64,000 nt of DNA from Tulasnella sp. 424 (taxonomy: Eukaryota > Basidiomycota > Agaricomycetes > Cantharellales > Tulasnellaceae), in the NCBI GenBank assembly GCA_019633425.1, contig WSUB01000045.1, forward strand, positions 1-64,000, given 5' to 3'. Made by a program: the position numbers and the translations under genes. The notes under the pieces are model-generated. The model was not told the DNA's origin, made no database searches, and saw only the letters and a program-made list of their open reading frames with translations. Numbering within the stretch: position 1 is the stretch's first letter; each line of letters begins with the position of its first letter. Below are positions 1-12,900 of this stretch, piece after piece.

Positions 1-56
1 GGCGGGTTGTTTGTGTCTGCGCGAGTTACGGCTTTTGCCCGCGGGGGTTGTGGCTT

Positions 57-124
57 GGGGGGGGGTTTGGGGGGGGGGGGGCGCGGTTGGGGGGTTTTTT
101 TGGGGGGGGGGGGGGGGGGGGGGG
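57..124. repeat. Poly-G low-complexity tract
   Basis: A run of nearly pure G on the plus strand, broken only by short T runs and one GCGC. It lies just beyond the 3' flank of the first VWA-Vint gene. It could form G-quadruplexes, or be a sequencing or assembly artefact near a contig edge. No coding meaning is assigned; the glycine or proline ORFs here are products of the tract. Confidence 0.8.
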
Positions 125-320
125 AAATCCCTGCATAAATTGTTGGCCTCTCTTCTCTTCAAGTTGCATAAGAACATGTACAATGTATCGAGTACTGGCT
201 TTTCGAAATCGCATTGCCCCCTTCCGCCTCGTCTTATTCGTGGGGTCGTAGCGATTTTTATTCGGTATGCACTGTACAAGTATGTATTTCTAGATTTACA
301 AAGGGGCAAAAAGGGATTAA

Positions 321-2901
321 CTAGGCTTCGACGGTAAGAGATCGAGCCACAATGTCAAGGAGAAACGAAGGAACGTCGGGAAGCACGTTGAGTGAACCCT
401 CCGGATCTTGCTTCCACACAAAGCCGCACATCAAACCAGTTTCGGCGTCTTTTATAGTTCCGACGGCATTGACGGGTCCTTTGGTGAATTCTGCATGCGC
501 CTTGAGTGCTTGCATAACACTGAAGTGGTTGGCTAGGAACGGATGCGACCGGACGTCCACAAGATCAACGACCCCGTGCCCCATTGTAACGCAGCGTATA
601 CCACCAATGAAAACGGCATGGCCATCAGAGTCTTGGTTCTCCTCGAGGATGAGGGAGTAAATAGCGCTGCAAGCTATTTGCCTTGATGCAACAATATCAG
701 CTGGGAAGCGCCATGTTCCTTCCTCTGATACGTAGACCGGATGCCAGGGCGTGATGAGGAGACCATCTCCCAGCTCGCAGAGGTCGAAGGAGCCGTCCGG
801 CGAAGAGGTCCGGACGATCCCGGTGACCTTGGCGCTTCCGAGTGGGGTCTTAACTGAAGATCCAACAAGGAGACGTTCTACTGGGACCTTCTCGCCGTCG
901 GAGAGCTCGACGATGCTAGACCCCGCGAAGCAAGGCGCTGAGCGGCTGTTGTACTTCTTCATGCTGAGCCTGGCCGAAGAGGTAGTCGGCGCAGGGGCAG
1001 CCGAAGCGAACCCGGGGGCAGGCGCACCATACCCAGAGGAAGTCGGACCAGAAGATGCGAGCCGCCGCTGGATAGGCATTGGCATACCATATCCCACGGC
1101 TGGGGGCAGGTTTGCAGAGTACCCGCTTGGTTTTGGAGGCGGGAGATTGTCAAACGTCGTGTCAATTTCGTCACGAGTGGTCTTGAACAGGACAGAGTCT
1201 CGTCCGTAAGGCTGTAGACCCGGGTCTTTGAAGTTGCCGCATTGTTGACGCTGGTGGGAGCGAGAGAGCGAGAGGAGGTAGTGTAAACCCCACTTGTTGA
1301 AAGCTCCACTGTCTGCGATGCCGAGGAGGACTTGGCCCGAAATGTCCTCTCCGAGATCCAAAACGTCGGATGCTACGGAAGGCTCGGCTGGTTTTTCTCC
1401 GGGGAACGCGGCGTGTATGCGAGATACGATGTCTTTGAATGCCGTCGCGGCGTTTGGAGGGACAGTATGTGAACGGACGTAGCCTCCGCTAGAATTGCTG
1501 CCTGTAGCCGCAATTTCCTTGTGCACTGTAGATACAAAGTCCAAGCGGAAGCTTTGGTATAGCAGAGCTGGGTCGGTGGCACTTTCGGATGGAGGAAGAT
1601 GAGCATCGTTGATGACCCGCGTTGCCTTCACTTCGTCGTCAGAATCCCAAGGACGACAGCGGGCTGTCACCGTCACCGGTGACTTAGACAAGCTCTTGGG
1701 AAGCCTGACGACAACGTCTCGGGTTTGGCCGTATTGTAGTTGGCCAAGTGGTACCTGAACTCCCCAGCTCGCTTTGTTGACCTCGAAGGATCCTAAAACT
1801 TCTATCCCCTTAGCGACTTGGCTATCATCGACCTCGATATCGACGAAGAGACCCTCGGCATAAGTAGCGTAGGTGTTGGCTACAGCATGGACAAAGTTGG
1901 TCCCAACCATGCCAGAGTCGGCAATGAAGCCGAAGTGACCGTTCCCGATCTTGGCGATCTCATTGAGGAGTTTAGAGTCGAGGGAGTAACCGAAGCCAAA
2001 TGTATTAATGGTAAACTTGGTCTTGTCGCTCGGCTGGGACTCGAGGTAAAGCTTGAGCATGGGGATGTGGCCTCGTGGAGGTTCAACGTTGGGTAAACCA
2101 TCCGTGAGGAGGAAGATAGAAGAAAGGCGGTGCTTCGGGTTGCCGTATTGTGGCCTAGGAACTGGCGTGCCCATGGTCATACTAGCAATGCCGGCTGCGA
2201 TGGCACCACCAGCAGCCGCCAAGCTCGCGATACTGCTGACAGCGGACTCGGGATCGGCGGCTGGGGGAGCTCCTGTGAGGATGTTCATGGATTGTTTGAG
2301 GCCATCCCAGAGGTTGGTGCTGTCCAAGGGTTGAAGGGATTCCACTTCCTTGAGAGCTTTTGCTTTGCCTTGCTTATCGGTATGTGTTAGAGGTAAGACG
2401 ACCTAGATTCCAATAAGGTCAACACGTTTCTTCTGGAAATTGGATTGATATCGATGGCCCACCTTGGCGGTTCCGGTGAAGGAGACGATAGCAATTCGAT
2501 CCTCTTGTTTCATCGTGGTGATGATAGTGTTTGCTGCATGCTTAACGACGTCGAGGACAGTCAGCCCGGTACGCTCTAAAGGGGAATGATAAGCTATCGC
2601 TGGGAGCTCCATTGGTGTCAATGTTTCGTTGCTCACCGTTTTCGCCCGGAACAGGCGCCTCAGATCCCATGCTACCAGACACATCAATCGTAAGGACGAA
2701 ATCCACGGGAGCGCGTTTGGCCTTGAGTTGCTCCTTCTCCTCCTTCTCATCTTTTTCTGGTTTAGTGACAGCCATAGCAGGTGCGGCAGGCGGTTTGACG
2801 GTGATGAGAACATCCTTGCCACTTGGATCAGCAGTCAAGGTCAAGCCGAGCTGCGAGGGACTCTCGTCGTATGCTGGCGGGGGCGCGTCGAGAGTGACCA
2901 T
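321..2901 (-). CDS. VWA-Vwaint-Vint (Hint-type) protein, copy 1
   Basis: Three exons, 2901-2637, 2575-2463 and 2402-321, give 2460 nt and 819 residues; every junction is GT...AG and keeps frame. A proline-rich N-terminus and a Lys/Glu stretch (about 50-62) precede a VWA domain from about 65. The MIDAS set is visible: DVSGS, a Thr in DSTNLWDG, and Asp in LLTDGLP, so metal-dependent binding is expected. A middle region fits the Vwaint family. A Ser/Pro/Ala-rich linker precedes a C-terminal Vint domain starting at Cys617 (codon 932-930), followed by a TPWH box (TxxH) in LLITPWHPVY. Hint domains use this Cys and TxxH for self-cleavage or splicing; cleavage here is inferred. There is no signal peptide or membrane segment, so it is probably cytosolic. 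The function of fungal Vint proteins is not established to my knowledge. Confidence 0.9.
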
Positions 2902-2963
2902 GGTGTCTTGGATGGTGGGTGTTTGGGGGATGATGGGATTGAACGAAGACCATGATAGTCTGG

Positions 2964-2973
2964 CCTTTATATA
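2964..2973 (-). promoter_or_regulatory. Putative TATA box of VWA-Vint copy 1
   Basis: On the minus strand this reads TATATAAAGG and lies about 65-70 bp upstream of the start codon. The same box occurs at the same relative place before copy 2, while flanking bases differ, which supports a functional site. Confidence 0.55.
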
Positions 2974-3290
2974 CTAGAGAGTGACCATGTCGAACGTTCC
3001 TGCGGGCGATGATCGGATAAGTAAGTGAATTGGTCGCAAGGAACGCTCGGCACCGCCGCCACAAACATAAGCAAACAACTGGCGTGAGGCGAAAAGAACG
3101 TACCTGTGCAACTCCTTGATCTCATTCATCGCATAGCGTGGCATCGATTTGATGCCAGCATTTCCCGCTGCGCATGTCGCATGGCTGAACCCGCTTTTGA
3201 GAAGTCCCTCCCGTCCAACACTATGCCGCCTTCTTATTGCTCCCCGAATTCCCTCTACAGTCACTTGATCGTTTTGCACTTTTCTCCCCC

Positions 3291-3784
3291 GTCAAGGTCG
3301 AGCATGCTCCTGCACTGAAAACGAGTGAGTTTTAAGCTTTCCTCGATCTCGGACTCATCGTGGCCTCCTCCCTTCCAAACGACGGATCAGGGGTTTGATA
3401 GCAGAGACCTTCGAAGAACAAAAAAAGGGAATCCTAGGTGATGGAAACGTAAAGCAGGACGCATTAATGACAAATCTGTACGTTGGTCTGCAGGCGGAGG
3501 ACGGAATTCAAGTGGTCCAAAGCGGGAAGGACGAAAGTAGTACCCCGAAGAGGGGATTTTGGATCCAACCTCTCGAGGGCCTTCTGGGGTCCTCTCTGAG
3601 AGGACCAACCAAGCGCCCCCAAGCGACACTTCTCTGGGTCTACTGCTTTTCTGTCTTTTTCCTTCCGCCGTTTGGGTATTGTATGCAACGCTCAGGGCTT
3701 TAATGCTGTCTCCTTCTCTCTTGAACTGACGGACCTTAGTAAAATAAATGCTGCATGCATATATGTAATTACTTTCCGGAAAAA
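3291..3784. other. Intergenic spacer between the tandem VWA-Vint genes
   Basis: About 490 bp separating the two duplication units. Short overlapping ORFs are present on both strands but none resembles a domain, has an intron-supported partner, or is preserved in the flank of copy 2. I see no gene here. Confidence 0.6.
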
Positions 3785-3976
3785 GTAATTGCTGCATCAA
3801 TTAGTGGCCTCTCTTTTCTTGGATAAGAACAATGTTTTTGGTGCTAGCTTTTCGAAATCGTGTTGCCACCTTTCGTCTCGAATTCGTCTTGTGGATGGGG
3901 TCTTATCGATTTTTATTCGGTACGGACTGTACATGTAGGTATTTTTAGATTTACATAGGGAAGAAAAGGGGATTAA

Positions 3977-6557
3977 CTAGGCTTGGACAGTAAGAGATCG
4001 AGCCTCGATGTCAAGGCGAACGGAAGGAACCTCGGGAAGCACATTGAGTGAACGCTGTGAATCTTGCTCCCACACGAAGCCACACATCAAGCCAGTCTCA
4101 GTATCCTTTACAGTTCCGACGGCGTCGACAGGTCCTTTAGTGAAGTCTGGATGCGCCTTGAGTGCTTGCATAACACTGAAGTGGTTCGCGAGGAATGGAT
4201 GCGACCGGACGTCTGCAGGATCCACGACACCGTGGCCCATTGTAACGCAGCGAATACCACCAATGAAAACGGCGTGGCCATCGGAGTGTTGGTTCTCCTC
4301 GAGGATGAGAGAGTAAATGGAGCTGCAAGCTGTCTGCTTTGGTGCGACAATATCAGCTGGGAAGCGCCATGCTCCTTTTTCTGATACGTAGACCGGATGC
4401 CAGGGCGTGATAAGGAGGCCATCTCCCAGCTCGCAGAGGTCGAAGGAGCCGTCTGGCGAGGAGGTCCGGACGATTCCGGTGACCTTGGCGCTTCCGAGTG
4501 GGGTCGTAACGGACGATCCGACTAGAAGATGTTCTACTGGGACCTTTTCGCCGTCGGAGAGCTCAATGATGCTAGACCCCGCGAAGCAAGGCGCTGAGCG
4601 ACTATTGTACTTCGACATGCTAAACGTACTGAACGAGGCAGCGGACGCCGAGGCAACGGCAGACGAACCGGAGGTTGAATGCCGCGCGCGCTTCCGCATG
4701 GCACCACCCACGACTGGTGCTGCCGCGGGGGCACCCGGCGGGAAGGCACCACCCGCTCTAGAATACGGGCTGACGCTTAGGCTTGGTTTTGGAGGAGGAA
4801 GGTTATCAAACGTCGTGTCGATTTCGTCGCGTGTAGCCTTGAACAGGGCAGAGTCTCGTCCGTAAGGCTGTAGACCCGGGTCTTTGAAGTTACCGCACTG
4901 CTGACGCTGGTGAGAGCGAGATAAGGAGAGGAGGTAGTGCAAACCCCACTTGTTGAAGGCCCCACTGTCCGCAATGCCGAGAAGGACTTGGCCCGAAATG
5001 TCCTCTGCAAGATCCAAAGCGTCGGAGGCTACGGAAGGCTCGGCTGGTTTTTCGCCTGGGAACGCAGCCTGTATACGAGATACGAGGGCTTTGAATGCCG
5101 TCGCGGCGTTTGGAGGGACAGTATATGCACGGACGTAACCTCCGCGAGAATTGCTGCCAGTAGCCGCAATGTCCTTGTGCACTGTAGATACAAAGTCCAA
5201 GCGGAAGCTTTGGTACAGCAGAGCTGGGTCGGTGACGCTTTCGGACGGAGGTAGATGAGCATCGCTGATGACCCGCGTTGTCTTCACTTCGACGTCGGAA
5301 TCCCATGGACGGCAGCGGGCCGTCACGGTCACCGGTGACTTAGACAGGCTCTTGGGAAGCCTGATAACAACGTCTCGGGTTTGACCGTATTGTAGTTGGC
5401 CAAGTGGTACCTGGACTCCCCAGCTCGCTTTGTTGACCTCGAAAGATCCTAGAACTTCCATCCCCTTGACAACTTGGCTATCATCGACCTCGATATCGAC
5501 GAAGAGACCCTCGGCATAAGTAGCGTAGGTGTTGGCTACAGCATGAACGAAGTTGGTCCCAACCATGCCAGAATCTGCAATGAAGCCGAAGTGACCATTC
5601 CCGATCTTGGCGATATCATTGAGGAGTTTAGAGTCGAGGGAGTAACCGAAGCCAAATGTATTAATGGTGAACTTGGTCTTGTCCTTCGGTTGGGACTCGA
5701 GGTAGAGCTTGAGCATGGGGATGTGGCCTCGAGGAGGTTCAACATTGGGTAGACCATCCGTGAGTAGGAAGATAGAGGAAAGGCGGTGCTTCGGGTTGCC
5801 GTATTGCGGCTTAGGAAGTGGCGTGCCCGTAGTTATATTGGCAATGCCGGCTGCGATGGCACCACCCGCGGCAGCCAACCTCGCGATGGTACCGCCGGGA
5901 GATTCGGGATCGGCGGCTGGGGGTGCTCCGGTGAGGATGTTCATGGCTTGTTTAAGGCCATCCCAGAGGTTGGTGCTGTCCAAGGGTCGAAGGGATTCCA
6001 CTTCCTTGAGAGCTTTCGCTTTGCCTTCCTCATCGGTATGTGTTAGAGGTAAGACGACCTAGATTCCAATGTGGTCAACACGTTTCTTCTGGGACTTGGA
6101 TTGGTATCGATGGCGCACCTTAGCGGTTCCCGTGAAGGAGACGATAGCAATTCGATCCTCTTGTTTCATCGTGGTGATGATAGTGTTTGCTGCATGCTTA
6201 ACGACGTCGAGCACACTCAGCCCAGGACGTTCTAAAGATAAATGATGGTCTATCACTAGGAGTTCAATCAACAAGAATGGTTCGTTACCCACCGTTTTCA
6301 CCTGGAACAGGCGCTTCCGATGCCATGCTACCAGACACATCGATAGTGAGGACGAAATCCACAGGAGCGCGTTTAGCCTTCAGCTGTTCCTTCTCCTCCT
6401 TCTCCTCTTTTTCTGGTTTGGGGCCACCTGTAGCCGGTGCGGCGGGTGGTTTGACGGTGATGAGAACGTCCTTACTGCTGGGATCAGCGGTCAATGTCAA
6501 GTCGAGTTGTGAGGAACTCTCATCGTATGCTGGTGGGGGCGCGTCGAGAGTGACCAT
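3977..6557 (-). CDS. VWA-Vwaint-Vint (Hint-type) protein, copy 2
   Basis: Exons 6557-6293, 6231-6119 and 6058-3977 (265, 113 and 2082 nt) match copy 1 base for base in length, again giving 819 residues. The MIDAS residues (DVSGS, DSTNLWDG, LLTDGLP) are intact. The Hint nucleophile is again residue 617 (codon 4588-4586) in RSAPCFAGSS, and the TPWH box is kept. Most of the protein is near-identical to copy 1. The exception is the linker just before the Vint domain (plus-strand about 4625-4790), where the copies share almost no sequence although total length is unchanged; this copy has an MRKRAR basic patch there. Being intact and of identical length, it is probably an active paralogue and not a relic. 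Confidence 0.9.
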
Positions 6558-6626
6558 GGTGTTTTGGATGGTGGGTGTTGGGGGATGATAGGAAGATGGG
6601 ATTGAGCAAGGACCACGACGATCTGC

Positions 6627-6636
6627 CCTTTATATA
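6627..6636 (-). promoter_or_regulatory. Putative TATA box of VWA-Vint copy 2
   Basis: Minus-strand TATATAAAGG about 70-80 bp upstream of the copy 2 start, equivalent to the box at 2964-2973. Confidence 0.55.
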
Positions 6637-6985
6637 CTATTTAATGTGACCACGTCGAGTGTTCCTGCATTGGATGATCGAAGGTGACTCGCAAAGCAAC
6701 CATCTGGACAAGTGAATTGGTTGAGAAGCCGCTCGGCACCGCGCCACAATTATCAACAAATATTTGGCACGAGGCGAAAAGAACGCACCTGTGCAAAGTT
6801 CCATCCAGCTCGAATGCCGCTCGCACTTCATCATACTGCTTGCAAGCCTCCATTTACTGCCCATTATTCTCCGCGGTAGATGTTGCGTAGCCAAACCTGC
6901 TCTTCTCAAGAAGCCCCTCCCGCCTAACGGCAAGCCCTATTCATGTCGCTCGCCCAAATGTCTCGACGGTCACTCGATCAGACTG

Positions 6986-8146
6986 GAAATATACAGAGGG
7001 AATAAAAATAGCACCCGACGGTTTCGGAGCCTCGCTAGAATCCCACTGCTTTGCGGACTTCCTGCACGTTGAGACTTTATCCCTCTCCATCAGAGCAGTA
7101 CTGAGAGTCACTCTGGCATCGCCCTGTTAAACTTGCGAACCCTCATCCGTGCCAAACCAAATATTCAGCTTGTTCAGAGCCTCAAGCGCTCATAGCTAGG
7201 CCCATAGCCGCACGAGGTACGAGAGAAAACTACGAGAGCCTTGTGGGTCAACTGCCCAGCTTTGCTAAGAGCAGACCTCTGGCATGGAGGGATAAACTCG
7301 ATCAGAAGGGTCTGGGCTTGAATTAAGCTCATATTCATGGCCAGGCTCCGTTGCGCTCTTAAGCAATAGCAGCTTCATCGCCCCGCACTGCGCCGAAACT
7401 CTTAGGCACGTCAACGCTCTTGGGGGTGATTCTTCAGCAGCTACTAGTCTGATGTTAATGAGCTCGGATTGGCCTTATGCTGACTACGCTTCGTGATTTT
7501 ATGCCTAGCCAGCTGTACAACCGTTACGGCCCCCGGTCGAGCTACGTGACGTGAAATCTTGAGCGGGTCCTGTATACCCCACCCCGGAACACCAACAACT
7601 CTGTTCTGCGGCGGCTTGCCGAAGTTTTTGATTGTGAGTCCAGATGCTTCGGTATGATAGAGGTCGTAGCTCTTAGTTTGGGCGGGTCAGGCGTTTGGCT
7701 GAGCGGACACTTAGTACTGAAAAAGCCACGCCGCACCATATGAGTAGACCGAGCGCTCTCTTCCATCAGCATAGAGTAAAGACTGTCCTCCGCTCCCCGA
7801 GAAAAACGAGCTGATTTCTGACAGCGTTTGGCCCAGTCCCTAAGCGACATTGCGCGACAAAAAGTGTTGAAAGAATGACTCGAGGTCTGAAATGCCAAGT
7901 GGTCTCCAGAAAGTGGTATTTGACAAACCGACTTGTGCCGCAACGATGCCCGATTCTCGACCGACCTTCCAAGTCCGCTGGATGACATAATACAATCGAG
8001 ACATCAGCCCGTCCCCGATGGCCGAGTACATGCTGTCCGTTCTTCTCAACCTTCCTCCACGTCAGCACAAACTGCCGTCCCTCAGATTCCATCGATTCTT
8101 CTCTCAAACTCCGAGCTTTTTGTCAGCAAAAGGCAGATTGACAGCA
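6986..8146. other. Intergenic region, possible decayed ORF on minus strand
   Basis: About 1.2 kb between VWA-Vint copy 2 and the NADH pyrophosphatase gene. The minus strand between about 8107 and 7540 has several overlapping open stretches of 113-148 codons in different frames. One frame (about 8049-7843) reads like protein up to an in-frame stop and continues plausibly after it. No domain is recognised. It may be a gene relic or only chance ORFs opposite the divergent promoter of the next gene. Confidence 0.35.
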
Positions 8147-10007
<1,861 letters not shown>

Positions 10008-12900
10008 AAGGAAGGCAGGGGTCATTCCTCGCGACTAAGATCTATCTACCGAATTTGTTGACACTAGGACAATACATGTTACGAACAATAGACCGTGTCA
10101 TGAGTAAAGACGTTCATGCGACGCCTATTCCAATTTGGGGAGCGGCTCACCTGCGGGAGTAGCGACGACGCCAAACAACATGGGGCTACTTCATGGCGTC
10201 TTGAAGACTTGTCGCGGAGCACCCGAATGGGGCTCTGATGAGAACGAGCAAGTGGGTGGCCAAGTTACTGGCAAAGACGGGCTGCAAGGGGCGAGTATGC
10301 TCAGCAGGGCGAAACTACACTCACCACGCACCCAGGACGCAGACAGCAACAGCATGCGGCCTCTGCCATCCACACCAACCACCCGAGCACATGGGTCGCT
10401 GGTCGAAGGTGATGTTCAAAGGATAGCGGACCCAATCGGTCAAAACTGAGATCGAAACCGAACGGTTGACGGTCGACGAGCAAATGATCCCGAGAAACTC
10501 GAGCACATCGCGACTACAACGTCCCGTATTGCCGTGGCTTCGACGAGGGTACATATATGGACAAGCTTCTATGGTTGCTGGTGCTGCGGAGGCGAAGCGA
10601 AACGAGCTAGAACACAAAACGCGGTCAGCGAGTGGTCTTGCACGACAATCACGAGAGTAACCCTTTGTCGTCGACCAGAACGACGACCAGCAGCTCACCT
10701 GCGTGTCAAGTTACCAGTAAAGAGGGCAGCTACCGGGTCAGCTACTCTCCCACTCGATGAGGAGGCTTGGTAACCAGACCAAAAGCGGACCGGCGACGTC
10801 TGGTCCGGTGAACCGTAACGGGGTAACTTCACGGCGCCAGCACCTGCCATATCGAGCTTTGGCCTCTCGTTCGAACGAATTCTCATAGCCTTGAGACATA
10901 TCGATGAGCTTGACGTGGGGTGGGATCAAAAGACAAGGACCTGGACTTGCGATGCTGAGCTTGGTCATCGAACGTCAACGAAACGCCCTCCCACCCTGGA
11001 TCTCCCAATGGTAGGGACCCGCGTGGTAATCATCTGCTTCTATGGGGCCATCGGAGAGGTGGAACGCTGCGTTCATCGACGACGTAAGAGGTGAACTTGA
11101 AGAGGTGATGATGATGATCGTCGTCGTTCAAAGGCCGACTGGAAGTGGGGAGTATGCACTGATTCCGGTTCAGCCCACAGGCAGATTTGAAATAACTCAA
11201 AAAAAGACATCTGTGAAGAGAAAATAATGTAAGCGTAAAAAGGTGTGCCGCGGCCTCGGGGGCTGTTAGAGGTTGTGCGTGTGCAAAGGTTTACGCCACA
11301 AATTCAGGGGAAAATCTGGAAAAACTCATAAATGTCCCGAAAAGGATAAAGCAAGTAGAATTATTAGTTTTATGTACTCAACGTCCTTTTTCCACATTTC
11401 TTGCTGCCTCGGTGGAGTTAACTTGGGATTAAAGCCGACGACGGTGAGTTATTGAGCAAAAAGAAGATTGAGCTTTTTTGGTTGGCCTCGTGTGTCGGGA
11501 GGGCCCCACGAACGGCGGAGGATCCTTTGGCTTCTAGCACTGAAGGACTCGAGCCAGGCTCCAGGGTAGTCCCATCCCATGAACCTAGAAGCGACTGCCT
11601 TGTCCGGAAGGTGGAATGGTGCGACGAGCGGCCGGAGGAAGCAAGGCAGAACGATGCCGGCGACCAAATGGGATGAACGGTTCCGTAGCGCGTTCGCCAA
11701 GATGCGTTAACCCATACGAAGTGGCCAATAACCTTCACACGGCGATGCTGAGCGTGACAGGGACGTGCAATAGGTGGAATGAGGTTAGTTCTGGCGATGG
11801 GGATGCCTCGATGATGGCCGAGGGTGCGAGATTCATGCATCGTGTGACAATACGAATGAAATTAGCCATCAAAATTGTGTGAATAGGTTGTACACTGATG
11901 TCCGCGGCTGGAAATGGCGTTGGCGAGGCGACGGCGATGCTGGCTGCTGGAATGGCGGGGACCATGTGGACGGCGGGCGCACAAGATCGGCGACTTGTTC
12001 AGCGCCGACCACGTCCCATCGAGTACGCCTACAACGCCTTTGAACGTCCAAGATCAGTACGGCGATAAAATTCAACATGCGTCTGGCTTCGGGGAAGATC
12101 GAGAGACAAAAGATTCGACATTGGGCTCACGGATTCGTAGACAAATGTCTCAATTGCAGCCCAAACGCTCCTCTAATTCCATCCGACATCTCCCGTATAG
12201 GCTGAACAAGTGGTGGAGTAGCCAAAGACGCGTGTTGGGCGCGTTTAGATGGCGTTGCAGTTCCGACTGACGCGGTAGGGCGGAAGTAGTCTTTGGGCGG
12301 CCGGCGTCGGCGGAACAAGCCTTGAAACTCATCATATCTCACTCAGTCTACACCCGAGAGAGTTTACAGAGCGCATAAAGGAGGTGTGGTGAGGGCAAGG
12401 CAGCACCAGGTGCATTTGAAATCCGAGGCGAGGACTAGCTCACGTCCGTGTCCTGATTCCCAAAAGAGGAAGAATGTAAGCCCTTTGAAGCTTTACACAG
12501 ACACGAAGATCATCCGTACCGGTATCCGCGAGTCTTAGGAGAGATCGTGTATGGCTTTACGGAGGATGTGGCGGGGTGAAATGGGAGGGTCATCGAGCAA
12601 ACCCAGCCCAATGGGAATTTGGGAATTTTGCCTTGAACTAGCTCTGTCGTGAGAGTGCAAGCAATGAGCCACACCTTGGTCCATAGATGACTGCCAACGA
12701 CCGATGCTGGACCGATGCCAGTCCAAAACGAAACGCGCGTGAAACGTGACCGAGCCCCACGTCGGTGAGCGTAGGTCGTAACGGGGACTTGGTCGTCATG
12801 ACCACCCGACACCGACTTCCGCCGGCCCCACCCCGACATGCCGAACTATCTCAACCTCTCCCTTGCCAACCCTCTCAAAGACCGGTGGGGAAAACGACCC
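10008..12900. other. Gene-poor region without recognised gene
   Basis: Open stretches of 60-140 codons exist on both strands (for example minus strand 11840-11418, 12342-12127 and 10698-10321), but none carries a motif I recognise. I looked on the minus strand for a seven-helix pheromone-type receptor and did not find convincing consecutive membrane segments. A lost or very divergent multi-exon gene cannot be excluded. Confidence 0.4.

Larger units (their letters stand above)
130..3290. repeat. Tandem duplication unit, copy 1
   Basis: This stretch is repeated at about 3785-6985 in the same orientation. Homology covers the gene, its 3' flank (shared words around 200-300 and 3850-3960, such as the run ending in ATTTTTATTCGGTA) and about 350 bp of 5' flank (shared words around 3070-3110 and 6760-6800, such as GAGGCGAAAAGAACG). 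The whole transcription unit with promoter was therefore duplicated. Edges are estimated by eye. Confidence 0.85.
3785..6985. repeat. Tandem duplication unit, copy 2
   Basis: Direct repeat of about 130-3290, offset 3656 bp between the two stop codons. Exon lengths are identical in the two copies. The flanks are clearly more diverged than the coding parts, so the duplication is not very recent and the coding sequence looks constrained. Confidence 0.85.

Noticed and set aside
751..1209. Long plus-strand ORFs inside the VWA-Vint genes (also 4407-4865)
   Set aside because: Present in both copies only because they mirror the conserved minus-strand coding sequence.
10135..12400. Possible seven-helix pheromone receptor or other minus-strand gene
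   Set aside because: Read in three frames, no series of membrane helices or conserved motifs could be joined.
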